A stretch of DNA of 64,000 nucleotides from Christensenella sp. UBA7588 (GCA_002478945.1 DLKM01000028.1:38017-102016); one strand, 5' to 3'. Shown: positions 1-8,488, numbered from the stretch's first letter. Notes: generated by a model not told the origin, from the sequence alone. Made by a program: numbers and translations.

Positions 1-19
1 AACACCTGAGGAAGGGGGA

Positions 20-80
20 AAGTTGTATTTTTCCTGCTTTTTTGTATTTTCTCTGCTTTTTCCTGCTTTATTGTATTTTT
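20..80. repeat. T-rich short direct repeats
   Basis: Three copies of TTGTATTTT separated by TTCCTGCTTT-like units make an imperfect tandem repeat in the leader ahead of the first gene. I see no coding capacity in positions 1-165. In related genomes rpoC often precedes the L7Ae-like gene, so this may be an rpoBC 3' region, but that gene is not in the window. Confidence 0.5.
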
Positions 81-165
81 GTAGTATCTTTGAACTAGTT
101 TTCTCGCTATATCTTGTATTATTTATATTATATATAAAAAAAATAAAAATTTTGCCGATATTCGT

Positions 166-194
166 TTGACAATGATTTTGATTATTGGTAAGAT
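166..194 (+). promoter_or_regulatory. Promoter of the str-type operon
   Basis: TTGACA at 166-171, a 17-base spacer and TAAGAT at 189-194. Transcription would begin near 201. This rules out the upstream TTG start of the long frame (185), which lies inside the promoter, and leaves ATG 242 as the start of the first gene. Confidence 0.65.
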
Positions 195-241
195 ATAAAA
201 GCTTACGAAAACGTAAGCAGTTTTTTGGTGTACAAAAAGAA

Positions 242-508
242 ATGGACAAAGAAAAACTTGAAAAAATGCTTACAGTATCTTCAAAAGTTGTCGGTTCCAA
301 ACAGGTTTTGAAGGGAATATCCAACTCTACCGTTAGGTGTGTAATCGTAGCGTTGGACGCTGACGCAGAGATAAGGAAGAAGATTGTGCAGAGCGCAAAC
401 GCTCGCCGCATCGACGTCACTTACGTTTCGTCAAAGAAACGTCTTGGCGAGATGGCGGGAATAGACGTGGCTGCCGCAGTCGTCGGAATCGTCGAAGCAG
501 AGGCATAG
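242..508 (+). CDS. L7Ae/L30e-family ribosomal protein (YbxF-like)
   Basis: An 88-residue protein of the L7Ae/L30e/S12e/Gadd45 fold, which in Firmicutes binds kink-turn RNA in the ribosome. The motif VVGSKQVLKG near residue 13 and the central CVIVALDADAEIRKK strand-helix are typical. Its place directly before rpsL is the usual position of the ybxF gene. I chose ATG 242 because the promoter overlaps the longer frame; the Shine-Dalgarno match is poor (only AAAAAGAA). Family assignment is firm, the exact ribosomal role less so. Confidence 0.85.
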   Translation: MDKEKLEKMLTVSSKVVGSKQVLKGISNSTVRCVIVALDADAEIRKKIVQSANARRIDVTYVSSKKRLGEMAGIDVAAAVVGIVEAEA

Positions 509-569
509 AGTCTGAATTGCACCTGTTGGGTTGCAGGTACATTCGAAAAATCTTACAGGAGGAACAATA

Positions 570-944
570 ATGCCAACCATCAATCAACTTATCAGAAAAG
601 GCAGAGAAAAACAGGTTAAAAAGTCATTGACGCCTATTATGGAGCAATGCCCGCAAAAACGCGGTATTTGCCTTAGCGTTACGACCACCTCTCCGAAGAA
701 GCCGAACTCCGCTCTCCGTAAAATCGCAAGAGTACGTTTGGTAAACGGAATGGAGGGTACTGTTTATATCCCCGGCGAAGGTCACAATCTGCAAGAGCAC
801 AGCGTGGTTCTTATCAGAGGCGGCAGAGTCAAGGATTTGCCTGGTGTGCGTTATCACATTATCCGTGGCGCTCTTGATACGGCAGGCGTTGCAAAACGCG
901 GTCAAGCAAGAAGCAAATACGGTGCGAAACGCCCCAAAAAATAA
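570..944 (+). CDS. rpsL: 30S ribosomal protein S12
   Basis: A 124-residue S12, a decoding-centre protein of the small subunit. It carries CPQKRGICLSV, the PKKPNSALRK loop (site of streptomycin-resistance changes in other bacteria, here with the usual lysines) and a basic C-terminus. The longer frame starting at 531 is rejected because ATG 570 has an ideal ACAGGAGG at 556-563. The product has standard length. First of the rpsL-rpsG-fusA-tuf series, with rpsG 33 bases downstream. Confidence 0.97.
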   Translation: MPTINQLIRKGREKQVKKSLTPIMEQCPQKRGICLSVTTTSPKKPNSALRKIARVRLVNGMEGTVYIPGEGHNLQEHSVVLIRGGRVKDLPGVRYHIIRGALDTAGVAKRGQARSKYGAKRPKK

Positions 945-977
945 TTTTTTCGAATGTATTTATCTTAGGAGGTTATT

Positions 978-1448
978 ATGCCAAGAAGAAGTGGCGTGCC
1001 TAAAAGAGACGTTTTGCCCGATCCGATTTACAACAGCAAGGTTGTGACGAAACTCGTCAACCAAATTATGCTCGACGGTAAAAAGGGTACTGCGCAAACA
1101 ATCGTCTACGAGGCTTTCAATATAGCAGCAAACAAACTCGGACAAGAACCTATGGACATCTTCAATAAAGCACTCGAGAACGCAATGCCCGTACTCGAAG
1201 TCAAAGCAAGGAGAGTCGGTGGTTCGACATACCAAGTCCCGATGGAAATTCGTCCCGAACGCAGACAAACTCTTGCAATTCGTTGGTTGGTTTCTTTCGC
1301 AAGAAAGAGAGGCGAAAAAACGATGGACGCAAGACTTGCAGGCGAACTTATGGACGCATACAATATGACCGGCGGCGCAGTCAAGAGAAAAGACGAAATG
1401 CATCGCGCGGCAGAAGCAAACAAGGCGTTTGCACATTACAGGTGGTAA
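978..1448 (+). CDS. rpsG: 30S ribosomal protein S7
   Basis: A 156-residue S7, the assembly initiator of the 30S head, with the family's usual N-terminus (PRRSGVPKRDVLPDP) and the GGAVKRKDEMHRAAEANKAF helix near the end. AGGAGG at 967-972 fits ATG 978. Standard length, no irregularity. Its last bases carry the SD sequence of fusA, so the two genes are probably translationally coupled. Confidence 0.97.
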   Translation: MPRRSGVPKRDVLPDPIYNSKVVTKLVNQIMLDGKKGTAQTIVYEAFNIAANKLGQEPMDIFNKALENAMPVLEVKARRVGGSTYQVPMEIRPERRQTLAIRWLVSFARKRGEKTMDARLAGELMDAYNMTGGAVKRKDEMHRAAEANKAFAHYRW

Positions 1449-1451
1449 TTT

Positions 1452-3545
1452 ATGTCTAGAAAATATGCTCTTGATAAGGTGAGGAATATCGGCATAATGG
1501 CACACATCGATGCCGGCAAAACCACGACGACCGAGCGTATTCTCTATTACACGGGTGTAAACAGAAAGTTGGGAGAGACTCACGACGGCTCCGCTACCAT
1601 GGACTATATGGAGCAAGAGCGTGAAAGAGGTATTACCATCACGTCTGCGGCAACTACAGCCGTGTGGAAGGGACATCAAATCAACATCATCGATACTCCC
1701 GGTCACGTCGATTTCACAGTCGAAGTCGAACGCAGTTTGAGAGTGTTGGACGGAGCGGTTGCGGTGTTCTGCGCAAAAGGCGGTGTCGAGCCTCAATCCG
1801 AAAACGTTTGGAGACAGGCAAACACTTACAAAGTGCCGAGAATCGCTTTCGTCAACAAGATGGATATTAACGGCGCCGATTTCTTCAACGCAGTCAAAAT
1901 GATGCACGAGAGATTGGGCGCAAACGCAGTCCCCATAACGTTGCCTATCGGTAAAGAGTCCGATTTCGAAGGCGTTATAGATTTGCTTACTATGCAAGCG
2001 TTCTATTTCGACCAAAAGGACAAGGGCGTGACGTTCTACGCAAAAGAGATTCCTGCCGAGTACAAAGAGCTTGCGGAAGAATACAGACTCAAAGTTCTCG
2101 AAGCGGCGGCGGATTTCGACGAGGATATTTTTGAGAAACTCATAATGGAAGATTATGAGTCCGTCTCTCTCGAACAACTCAAGAAAGCGATTCGCAAGGG
2201 TACGATAGAGATGAAACTCAACCCCGTTCTCTGCGGAAGTTCCTACAAAAACACGGGCGTACAACTTATGCTTGACGCCGTGGTGGATTTCCTTCCCGCA
2301 CCGACGGACGTTGCGAGTATCGAAGGCGTCAATCCCAAAACCAATCAGCCCGAGCTTCGTCATCCCGGCGAAAAAGAACCGTTCAGCGCACTCGTGTTTA
2401 AGATTCTTACCGATGAATTTGTCGGAAAGTTGTCTTTCATCCGTATCTATTCCGGTACGTTGACCACGGGTTCGACGGTTTACAACACCGTCAAGGGAGA
2501 GAATGAAAGAATCGGACGTATCCTCCGTATGAACGCAGACAACCGTGAGGATATCGAAGAAGCGTACGCAGGCGACATCGTTGCCGTCATCGGTCTCAAA
2601 AAGAGTACCACGGGCGATACGCTCTCTGACAAAAACAATCAAATCGTTCTCGAAAATATGGTTTTCCCCGACCCCGTCATTAAGGTGGCGATAGAGCCGA
2701 AGTCGAAAGCCAGCCAAGAGAGAATGAATATGGCAATCATCAAGCTGCAAGAGGAGGACCCGACCTTTAAGGCGTACACCGATAAGGAAACGGGACAAAC
2801 CATCATCGCAGGGATGGGCGAACTTCACCTCGACATCATCGTGGACAGAATGTTCAGAGAGTTCAAGGTTGAAGCAAATGTCGGTAAACCGCAGGTCAGC
2901 TATCGCGAAACGATTACAAAACCCGTCAGAGCCGAAGGCAAATTCGTGCGTCAATCGGGCGGTCACGGTCAATACGGACACATCGTTATCGAGATGGAGC
3001 CTAATCCCGAAAAAGGATTGGAGATGGAAAACTGCATCGTCGGCGGCGTAGTCAACAAAGAATACGCCAACGCGGCTTGGGAAGGCATCAAAGAAGCGGC
3101 TCAAAGCGGTATAATCGCAGGTTACGAATGCGTGGACTTCAAGGTCCGCCTCGTAGACGGCAGTATGCACGAAGTCGACAGCTCGGAGATGGCGTTCAAG
3201 ATTGCAGGTTCTATGGCGTTCAAAGAGGGCGCGGCAAAAGCGGGTGCGACCTTGCTTGAACCGATTATGAAAGTTGAAGTCGTAACTCCCGACGATTATC
3301 TCGGAGACGTTATGTCCAACCTCAACTCGAGACGCGGACAAGTCAAGGGTATCGAACCCAGAAACGGAGCGCAAGTCGTAGATTGCGACGTGCCTCTCTC
3401 GGAAATGTTCGGTTACGCTACGTCGTTGCGTAGCATAACGCAGGGCAGAGCAAACTTCACGATGTTGTTTGACCATTATGCAGTCGTTCCCAAGAGCGTT
3501 GCTGAAAAGGTCATCGGCGACGTGAGAAAAGATTCCAGAAAGTAA
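1452..3545 (+). CDS. fusA: Elongation factor G
   Basis: A 697-residue translational GTPase that drives ribosomal translocation. The P-loop AHIDAGKTTT is at residues 17-26, G3 is DTPGHVDF, G4 is NKMD; domain II to V motifs follow in order (GMGELHLDI in domain III, GGVVNKEYANAAWEGI in domain IV). The start is 3 bases after the rpsG stop, with AGGTGGT at the end of rpsG as ribosome binding site. Full length. Long antisense frames over this gene are composition artefacts. Confidence 0.97.
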   Translation: MSRKYALDKVRNIGIMAHIDAGKTTTTERILYYTGVNRKLGETHDGSATMDYMEQERERGITITSAATTAVWKGHQINIIDTPGHVDFTVEVERSLRVLDGAVAVFCAKGGVEPQSENVWRQANTYKVPRIAFVNKMDINGADFFNAVKMMHERLGANAVPITLPIGKESDFEGVIDLLTMQAFYFDQKDKGVTFYAKEIPAEYKELAEEYRLKVLEAAADFDEDIFEKLIMEDYESVSLEQLKKAIRKGTIEMKLNPVLCGSSYKNTGVQLMLDAVVDFLPAPTDVASIEGVNPKTNQPELRHPGEKEPFSALVFKILTDEFVGKLSFIRIYSGTLTTGSTVYNTVKGENERIGRILRMNADNREDIEEAYAGDIVAVIGLKKSTTGDTLSDKNNQIVLENMVFPDPVIKVAIEPKSKASQERMNMAIIKLQEEDPTFKAYTDKETGQTIIAGMGELHLDIIVDRMFREFKVEANVGKPQVSYRETITKPVRAEGKFVRQSGGHGQYGHIVIEMEPNPEKGLEMENCIVGGVVNKEYANAAWEGIKEAAQSGIIAGYECVDFKVRLVDGSMHEVDSSEMAFKIAGSMAFKEGAAKAGATLLEPIMKVEVVTPDDYLGDVMSNLNSRRGQVKGIEPRNGAQVVDCDVPLSEMFGYATSLRSITQGRANFTMLFDHYAVVPKSVAEKVIGDVRKDSRK

Positions 3546-3630
3546 GGATATATAGATTTATTATTTATATATAAGTACTTTGGATAATAAATAACAAAAA
3601 ACCAAAAAACAATATTGGAGGAAATCTAGT

Positions 3631-4836
3631 ATGGCAAAAGCAAAGTTTGAAAGAACGAAGCCGCACGTTAACATCGGTACTATCGGACACGTTGACCACG
3701 GCAAAACCACTCTTACCGCTGCAATCACGATGTACTGCGCATCCAAGGGCGAAGCTCAAGCGATGAAGTATGACGAAATCGATAAAGCTCCGGAAGAAAA
3801 AGCAAGAGGTATTACGATTAATACCGCACACGTCGAGTACGAAACACCCAAACGTCACTATGCACACGTTGACTGCCCAGGCCACGCCGACTACGTCAAA
3901 AACATGATTACCGGTGCTGCACAAATGGACGGCGCAATCCTCGTTGTTGCTGCATCCGACGGCCCGATGCCCCAAACTCGTGAGCATATCCTTCTTGCTC
4001 GTCAGGTTGGTGTTCCTTACATCCTCGTATTCCTTAACAAATGCGACCAAGTCGACGACGAAGAACTTCTCGAACTCGTTGAAATGGAAGTTCGCGAACT
4101 CCTCAGCGAATACGGCTTCCCCGGAGACGATACTCCTATCATCCGCGGTTCTGCATTGAAAGCAATGGAAGCAGGTCTTGCAGGAAAGTGGGATGACCCC
4201 GCATTCCAACCCATCCAAGCGCTTCTCGACGCAGTCGACAGCTACATTCCTGACCCCCAACGTGATACCGACAAACCGTTCTTGATGCCTGTTGAAGACG
4301 TCTTCACCATCACCGGTCGTGGTACCGTTGCAACCGGTAGAGTTGAACGTGGTGTTCTCCGTATGGGCGACAAGGTCGAAATCGTCGGTCTCTCCACCGA
4401 AAAGAAAGAAACGACCGTTACGGGTATCGAAATGTTCCGTAAGCTCCTCGACTTCGCAGAGGGCGGCGACAACATCGGTGCATTGCTCCGTGGTATCCAA
4501 AGAAATGAAATCGAGCGTGGTCAAGTTCTTGCAAAACCGGGCTCCATTCATCCCCACACGCACTTCACGGCTCAAGTTTACGTTTTGACGAAAGATGAGG
4601 GTGGTCGTCACACGCCGTTCTTCGACGGATATCGTCCTCAATTCTACTTCAGAACAACTGACGTTACCGGTTCTATCAAATTGCCTCAAGGCGTTGAAAT
4701 GGTTATGCCTGGTGACCACATCGATATGGAAATCACTCTTATCACCCCGATTGCAATCGAAGAAGGTCTTCGTTTCGCTATTCGTGAAGGCGGTAGAACT
4801 GTTGGTTCCGGTGTCGTTGCGAAAATCATCGAATAA
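3631..4836 (+). CDS. tuf: Elongation factor Tu
   Basis: A 401-residue GTPase that delivers aminoacyl-tRNA. GHVDHGKTT spans residues 19-27, then DCPGHADYVKNM, NKCD and the switch II histidine context; domains II and III are complete (VFTITGRGTVATGRVERG). TTGGAGG precedes ATG 3631. It is separated from fusA by an AT-rich 85-base gap and followed by a strong hairpin before rpmG. Confidence 0.97.
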   Translation: MAKAKFERTKPHVNIGTIGHVDHGKTTLTAAITMYCASKGEAQAMKYDEIDKAPEEKARGITINTAHVEYETPKRHYAHVDCPGHADYVKNMITGAAQMDGAILVVAASDGPMPQTREHILLARQVGVPYILVFLNKCDQVDDEELLELVEMEVRELLSEYGFPGDDTPIIRGSALKAMEAGLAGKWDDPAFQPIQALLDAVDSYIPDPQRDTDKPFLMPVEDVFTITGRGTVATGRVERGVLRMGDKVEIVGLSTEKKETTVTGIEMFRKLLDFAEGGDNIGALLRGIQRNEIERGQVLAKPGSIHPHTHFTAQVYVLTKDEGGRHTPFFDGYRPQFYFRTTDVTGSIKLPQGVEMVMPGDHIDMEITLITPIAIEEGLRFAIREGGRTVGSGVVAKIIE

Positions 4837-4873
4837 TATTTGTTCTTTCAATAATTATATAAAAAATTACTCT

Positions 4874-4898
4874 GCACGGCAAAGTCTCTTTGCCGTGC
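4874..4898 (+). other. Strong hairpin between tuf and rpmG
   Basis: GCACGGCAAAG (4874-4884) pairs perfectly with CTTTGCCGTGC (4888-4898) around a 3-base loop. It is followed by GGGGTGC rather than a T-run, so it does not look like an intrinsic terminator. An mRNA processing or stability element between a very highly expressed gene and less expressed ones is an inference. Confidence 0.6.
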
Positions 4899-4936
4899 GG
4901 GGTGCTTAAGTTATTGAGAGCAAAAAGGAGGCTACT

Positions 4937-5101
4937 ATGGCTCAAAAAGGAGCAAGAGTTAAGGTTGTTCTCGCTTGCACGGAGTGCAAACAACGCAATT
5001 ACAATCTTACCAAAAACAAACAGAAGCATCCCGATAGAATGGAGCTTCAAAAATACTGCAGATTCTGCAAAAAGCACACCTTGCACAGAGAAACAAAGTA
5101 A
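4937..5101 (+). CDS. rpmG: 50S ribosomal protein L33
   Basis: A 54-residue L33 of the zinc-binding type. Cysteine pairs C14-x2-C17 and C41-x2-C44 would hold one zinc ion, and the KNKQKHPDRMELQKYC stretch is typical. AAAAAGGAGG at 4922-4931 is a near-ideal ribosome binding site. The order tuf-rpmG-secE-nusG is common in Firmicutes. Confidence 0.94.
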   Translation: MAQKGARVKVVLACTECKQRNYNLTKNKQKHPDRMELQKYCRFCKKHTLHRETK

Positions 5102-5125
5102 GGATAGGCTAGGATAGGAGGCAAT

Positions 5126-5521
5126 ATGGCAAAGAAAACGCCAAAACCCGAAACCTCAACCATAGAAACGACTCAAACCGCTGACGTCAATCAAAAAGCA
5201 GACGTTCAAACGGCGGCTGTTAAAGTCGATTCCAAAAATGAGTCTTCAAAAGCCAAAAAGTCGGCTAAAAAATCCGTAAATACCGAGAAAAAGCCCAATA
5301 TCTTCAAGAGAATGGCAAAAGGTATCAAAGGAATTATTTCCGAGCTTAAAAAAGTGACTTGGCCGAAAGGAAAGGAAGTCGGAAAGAACACGGTGGTCGT
5401 TTTGACCGTGGTCGTGCTTTTCTTCGTCATTCTTTTTGCGATTGACTACGTTTTGGGAGGAATCTTCCACGTTCTCATCACTGAAGACAGCGAATGGGCA
5501 TTCGTTTTCATCAATAAATAG
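5126..5521 (+). CDS. secE: Preprotein translocase subunit SecE
   Basis: A 131-residue membrane subunit of the SecYEG channel. The conserved core is at the C-terminal half: GIISELKKVTWP followed by one membrane segment at about residues 88-112. The first 65 residues are a hydrophilic Lys/Ser/Thr/Ala-rich extension not found in the minimal Gram-positive SecE (about 60 residues); similar extensions occur in several lineages. AGGAGG precedes ATG 5126. Cotranscribed with nusG, 14 bases downstream. Confidence 0.93.
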   Translation: MAKKTPKPETSTIETTQTADVNQKADVQTAAVKVDSKNESSKAKKSAKKSVNTEKKPNIFKRMAKGIKGIISELKKVTWPKGKEVGKNTVVVLTVVVLFFVILFAIDYVLGGIFHVLITEDSEWAFVFINK

Positions 5522-5535
5522 AGAGAGGGCGCCCT

Positions 5536-6063
5536 ATGGAAAATTTGGAACAACCTAAATGGTACGTCGTTCACACGTATTCCGGTTACGAGAATTCTGT
5601 GGAAACCGACTTACGCAATATGATTGAAAACAACAATCTGCAGGAATATATCTTCGATATTAAAATTCCCGTAGAGGATGACATCGTTGAAAGAAACGGT
5701 AAGAAAAAAGTCATTCAACGCAAGAAATTTCCTTGCTACGTTTTCATCAAAATGATTTACACCAACCACATCTGGTTTATGGTGACGAGAGCGCGCGGAG
5801 TTACGAGTTTCGTCGGTTCCGCAGGTCGTCCCATTGCGCTTACCGACGACGAAATCAGAAGAATCGGTCTCGAAACCGTTACGTTGGAAGATTTCGACAT
5901 CAAGGTAGGAGATGACGTGAGAATCGTCAACGGCGCACTTGAAAACTTTATCGGTGTCGTTGATTCTATCAGTGCGGAACGTCAAAAAGTCAAGGTTATC
6001 GTGGCTATGTTTGGACGTCAAACACCCGTCGAACTTGATTTCGCACAGGTTGAAAAACTTTAA
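5536..6063 (+). CDS. nusG: Transcription termination/antitermination protein NusG
   Basis: A 175-residue RNA polymerase-binding factor. The NGN domain opens with KWYVVHTYSGYE and includes FPCYVFIKM and the TSFVG segment; the KOW motif follows at about residues 122-150 (VGDDVRIVNGALENFIGVV). GAGAGGG precedes ATG 5536. Normal length and normal place after secE. Confidence 0.96.
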   Translation: MENLEQPKWYVVHTYSGYENSVETDLRNMIENNNLQEYIFDIKIPVEDDIVERNGKKKVIQRKKFPCYVFIKMIYTNHIWFMVTRARGVTSFVGSAGRPIALTDDEIRRIGLETVTLEDFDIKVGDDVRIVNGALENFIGVVDSISAERQKVKVIVAMFGRQTPVELDFAQVEKL

Positions 6064-6126
6064 TTGCGCTTGTCGCAACAGTCTTTAATCGCGTCTACAG
6101 GACGCAAGTCGCAGGACTATAATCTT

Positions 6127-6170
6127 CGTGGGAGACGGCAAATCCAAATTCATACCGTCGCAAAACCACG
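6127..6170 (+). promoter_or_regulatory. Leader structure before rplK-rplA (candidate L1-binding site)
   Basis: Two nested stems: CGTGG 6127-6131 with CCACG 6166-6170, and GACGG 6134-6138 with CCGTC 6155-6159, separated by an asymmetric internal loop starting GGAG. The arrangement and the short distance to rplK resemble the rRNA-mimicking site by which L1 represses the rplK-rplA mRNA in other bacteria. The pairing is seen; its regulatory role is inferred. Confidence 0.55.
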
Positions 6171-6186
6171 TTAGTCAGGAGGATTT

Positions 6187-6612
6187 ATGGCTAAGAAAAT
6201 TACAGCAGTTGTTAAATTGCAGTTGCCCGCAGGCAAAGCTACTCCGGGACCGCCCGTAGGTTCAACGCTTGGCCCTCACGGCATTAACATCGCAGGTTTC
6301 ACAAAGGAATTCAATGAAAAGACTTCCAAAGACGTCGGCTTGATTATTCCGGTTATCATTACCATTTATCAAGACCACTCTTTCACGTTCGTGCTTAAGA
6401 CACCGCCGGCACCCGTTCTTATCAAGAAGGCTTGCGGTTTGCAAAGTGCGTCTGCAGTTCCCAACAAGACGAAAGTGGCAACTCTTACCAAAGAGCAACT
6501 CAGGGAAATTGCAACTATGAAGATGCCCGACCTCAATGCAGCTAACATCGACACGGCTATGAGCATGATTGCCGGTACTGCACGCAGCATGGGTGTTCTC
6601 GTGGAAGAATAA
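6187..6612 (+). CDS. rplK: 50S ribosomal protein L11
   Basis: A 141-residue L11, which forms the GTPase-associated stalk base with L10/L12. The motif LQLPAGKATPGPPVGSTLGP occupies the N-terminus and the RNA-binding C-terminal domain ends with IAGTARSMGV. TCAGGAGG is placed 5 bases before ATG 6187. Standard length; rplA follows after 10 bases with its own AGGAGG. Confidence 0.97.
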   Translation: MAKKITAVVKLQLPAGKATPGPPVGSTLGPHGINIAGFTKEFNEKTSKDVGLIIPVIITIYQDHSFTFVLKTPPAPVLIKKACGLQSASAVPNKTKVATLTKEQLREIATMKMPDLNAANIDTAMSMIAGTARSMGVLVEE

Positions 6613-6622
6613 GGAGGTTCGT

Positions 6623-7312
6623 ATGAAACGCGGTAAACATTATATTGATTCGAAAAAACTCATCGACAGCACCAAACTTTATGAAAGCGCGGAAGCAATC
6701 GAACTTGCAGTTCAAACTGCAAAGTCCAAGTTCGATGAAACAATAGAATTGCACGTCAAACTCGGTATCGACCCCCGTCACGCTGACCAACAAGTTCGTG
6801 GTGTTGTGGTTCTTCCCAATGGCACAGGTAAAACCGTGCGTGTTCTTGCAATCTGCAAGGGCGCAAAAGCAGACGAAGCTACTGCGGCAGGCGCAGATTT
6901 CGTCGGCGGCGAAGAAATGATACAAAAGATTCAACAAGAAAACTGGTTCGATTACGACGTTATCGTAACAACTCCCGATATGATGGGCGTTGTCGGTCGT
7001 CTCGGTAAGGTTCTCGGCCCGAAGGGCTTGATGCCGAACCCCAAATCCGGTACCGTCACAATGGATATCACTCGTGCTATCCACGACATCAAAGCCGGTA
7101 AAGTCGAATACAGAGTCGACAAGCAAGCTATCTGCCACGTTCCTTTCGGCAAAGCATCCTTTGGCGTTGAAAAACTCACAGAGAACTTCAACACTCTTAT
7201 GGAAGCACTTGTCAAAGCAAAACCGGCAGCGGCAAAAGGCGTATATTTCCGTTCCATCTACATTGCAACGACTATGGGTCCGTCCATTAAAGTCTTGTAT
7301 CGTATGGGCTAA
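6623..7312 (+). CDS. rplA: 50S ribosomal protein L1
   Basis: A 229-residue L1, the mobile stalk protein that also represses its own operon in many bacteria. MKRGKHYIDSKKLID opens the protein, and the signature GLMPNPKSGTVT lies in the second domain. The frame extends upstream to 6569, but ATG 6623 has AAGGAGG at 6611-6617. Unusually, rplJ does not follow directly: a terminator, repeats and a gene remnant intervene. Confidence 0.96.
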   Translation: MKRGKHYIDSKKLIDSTKLYESAEAIELAVQTAKSKFDETIELHVKLGIDPRHADQQVRGVVVLPNGTGKTVRVLAICKGAKADEATAAGADFVGGEEMIQKIQQENWFDYDVIVTTPDMMGVVGRLGKVLGPKGLMPNPKSGTVTMDITRAIHDIKAGKVEYRVDKQAICHVPFGKASFGVEKLTENFNTLMEALVKAKPAAAKGVYFRSIYIATTMGPSIKVLYRMG

Positions 7313-7338
7313 ACTGAAAATCATCGCGATTTTACAAA

Positions 7339-7367
7339 AGACACGCAGTTCTGCGTGTCTTTCTTTT
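7339..7367 (+). terminator. Terminator after rplA
   Basis: AGACACGCAG (7339-7348) pairs with CTGCGTGTCT (7351-7360), followed by TTCTTTT. It ends the rplK-rplA transcript and separates it from rplJ-rplL. Confidence 0.8.
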
Positions 7368-7384
7368 ATTCGCTAGATTTTCAG

Positions 7385-7617
7385 TTTTCTATCGCGCAAC
7401 CGCTGTGTTGCTCTCAGTTCATATAATGATAATAACTCTTGCCTCAATTCCGCCACATCGCTTGCTTGATGCTCGCTTTGCTCGTGATAATAATGTGGGT
7501 TGCCGAAAGTGTGGCTCTTTCTTGTTCTTCATCTATTTGGCGTGCTATTAACATAAAAATATATGGGTTGTGCCTTACGACTTTTTCGCGTACTTCATCT
7601 AAATATCGCAGTTTTTA
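7385..7617 (+). repeat. Extragenic repeat, tandem copy D1
   Basis: Begins with TTTTCTATCGCGCAACCG and runs through a hairpin-rich segment (GCAAC/GTTGC; CACAT/ATGTG) to CTTGTTCTTCATCTA near 7535, then carries a second end-like segment ending TTCATCTAAATATCGCAG at 7594-7611. Nearly identical to D2 at 7631. A 62-codon frame inside (7439-7627) has no ribosome binding site and is not called. The tail TTTCTTGTTCTTCATC matches the tail of the palindromic repeats at 11.5-11.9 and 45 kb. Confidence 0.7.
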
Positions 7618-7630
7618 CGATAAATGATTA

Positions 7631-7795
7631 TTTTCTATCGCGCAACCGCTGTGTTGCTCTCTGTTCATATACGGATAATAACTCTTGCCTCAATTCCGCC
7701 ACATCGCTTGCTTGATGCTCGCTTCGCTCGTGATAATAATGTGAGTTGCCTCTCGGGTGGCTCTTTCTTGTTCTTCATCTAAATATCGCAGTTTT
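7631..7795 (+). repeat. Extragenic repeat, tandem copy D2
   Basis: About 160 bases almost identical to copy D1, ending with TTCTTCATCTAAATATCGCAG. It abuts, with no spacer, the truncated reading frame that starts at 7796. Neither copy shows coding capacity. Confidence 0.75.
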
Positions 7796-8358
7796 CGCGT
7801 TATGACGGAGAGGAAAGCAAGAAGGTATACGATTTAACCGATTACGATTTTAACGACGAATATATGGTAAAAGAAGTTCGCCGTATATTGAGCAGACTGC
7901 TGGACGATTTGTACTCCGAATCCTACGAAACTTACGTTGAAAACGACGTCATCGTGTTGAGCGGCAATGGTTTGACTATGATTATCCGCGACATAGATAC
8001 GACAACGCTCGATATTCCCGACGAATTCAAAGATTATAAGGACGTAGCGCCTAATACCGAGGTCGAGATATATAACGTATTGTCGGACACCGAGTGTGAA
8101 CTTTATCGCCTCAACGTTCCTATGAAAACGTACGTCGTTGCGGGAAGCTATGGCGAACGCACGATTACGAGTATAGGCAAAGAGGTTTTTGCATTCGTCG
8201 AAAATATTACGATTCCGAAAACGGTTACGACTATCGACATCGGCGATATGCACGGCGAGTTGACGATTGAATATAAAGGCACCGCTACCGAGTGGGAAAG
8301 CATCGAAAAGAGCGGAGATTGGACGGGCGTTAAAATCGTTTGTCTTTGTATCGATTAA
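7796..8358 (+). pseudogene. 5'-truncated lipoprotein gene, paralogue of the 45.5 kb lipoprotein
   Basis: The frame is open from 7783 to 8358 and has no start codon, signal peptide or promoter at its head; an internal ATG at 7864 lacks a ribosome binding site. The reading frame aligns with the C-terminal two thirds of the lipoprotein at 45493-46377, starting around its residue 100 (compare CELYRLNVPMKT with CELAEVNAPLKT, and ITIPKTV with LIIPKTV). It ends with the TIEYKGTATEW block typical of BspA-like LRR_5 repeats. The missing N-terminus coincides exactly with the end of repeat D2. Probably a non-functional remnant. Confidence 0.7.
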
Positions 8359-8488
8359 GTCGTAATCGCACGGTAGCCCGTTAAAGACAAAAACAAGGTC
8401 GTTTGCGTATCGCTTTGTTCGATTGCGTTTGAAAAACGACTCGTTTCGATTGTCAATCTATTTTGAGAAAACTATTTTGCAAAATCGG

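Noticed and set aside
185..241. Upstream TTG start for the L7Ae-like gene
   Set aside because: The codon lies in the spacer of the promoter, before the transcription start.
960..3476. 838-codon frame antisense to rpsG and fusA
   Set aside because: It mirrors two well-supported genes on the plus strand, has no ribosome binding site and encodes no recognisable domain. It results from codon bias that avoids antisense stops.
3565..4851. 428-codon antisense frame over tuf
   Set aside because: Same reason; tuf is certain and there is no signal for a gene on the minus strand.
7439..7627. 62-codon frame inside repeat D1
   Set aside because: No start signal, lies within a repeat and is not kept in the D2 copy.
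7385..7795. CRISPR array or tRNA cluster in the repetitive rplA-rplJ gap
   Set aside because: Only two long copies of unequal spacing, no constant short repeats with spacers, and no cloverleaf with a T-loop GTTCRA motif.
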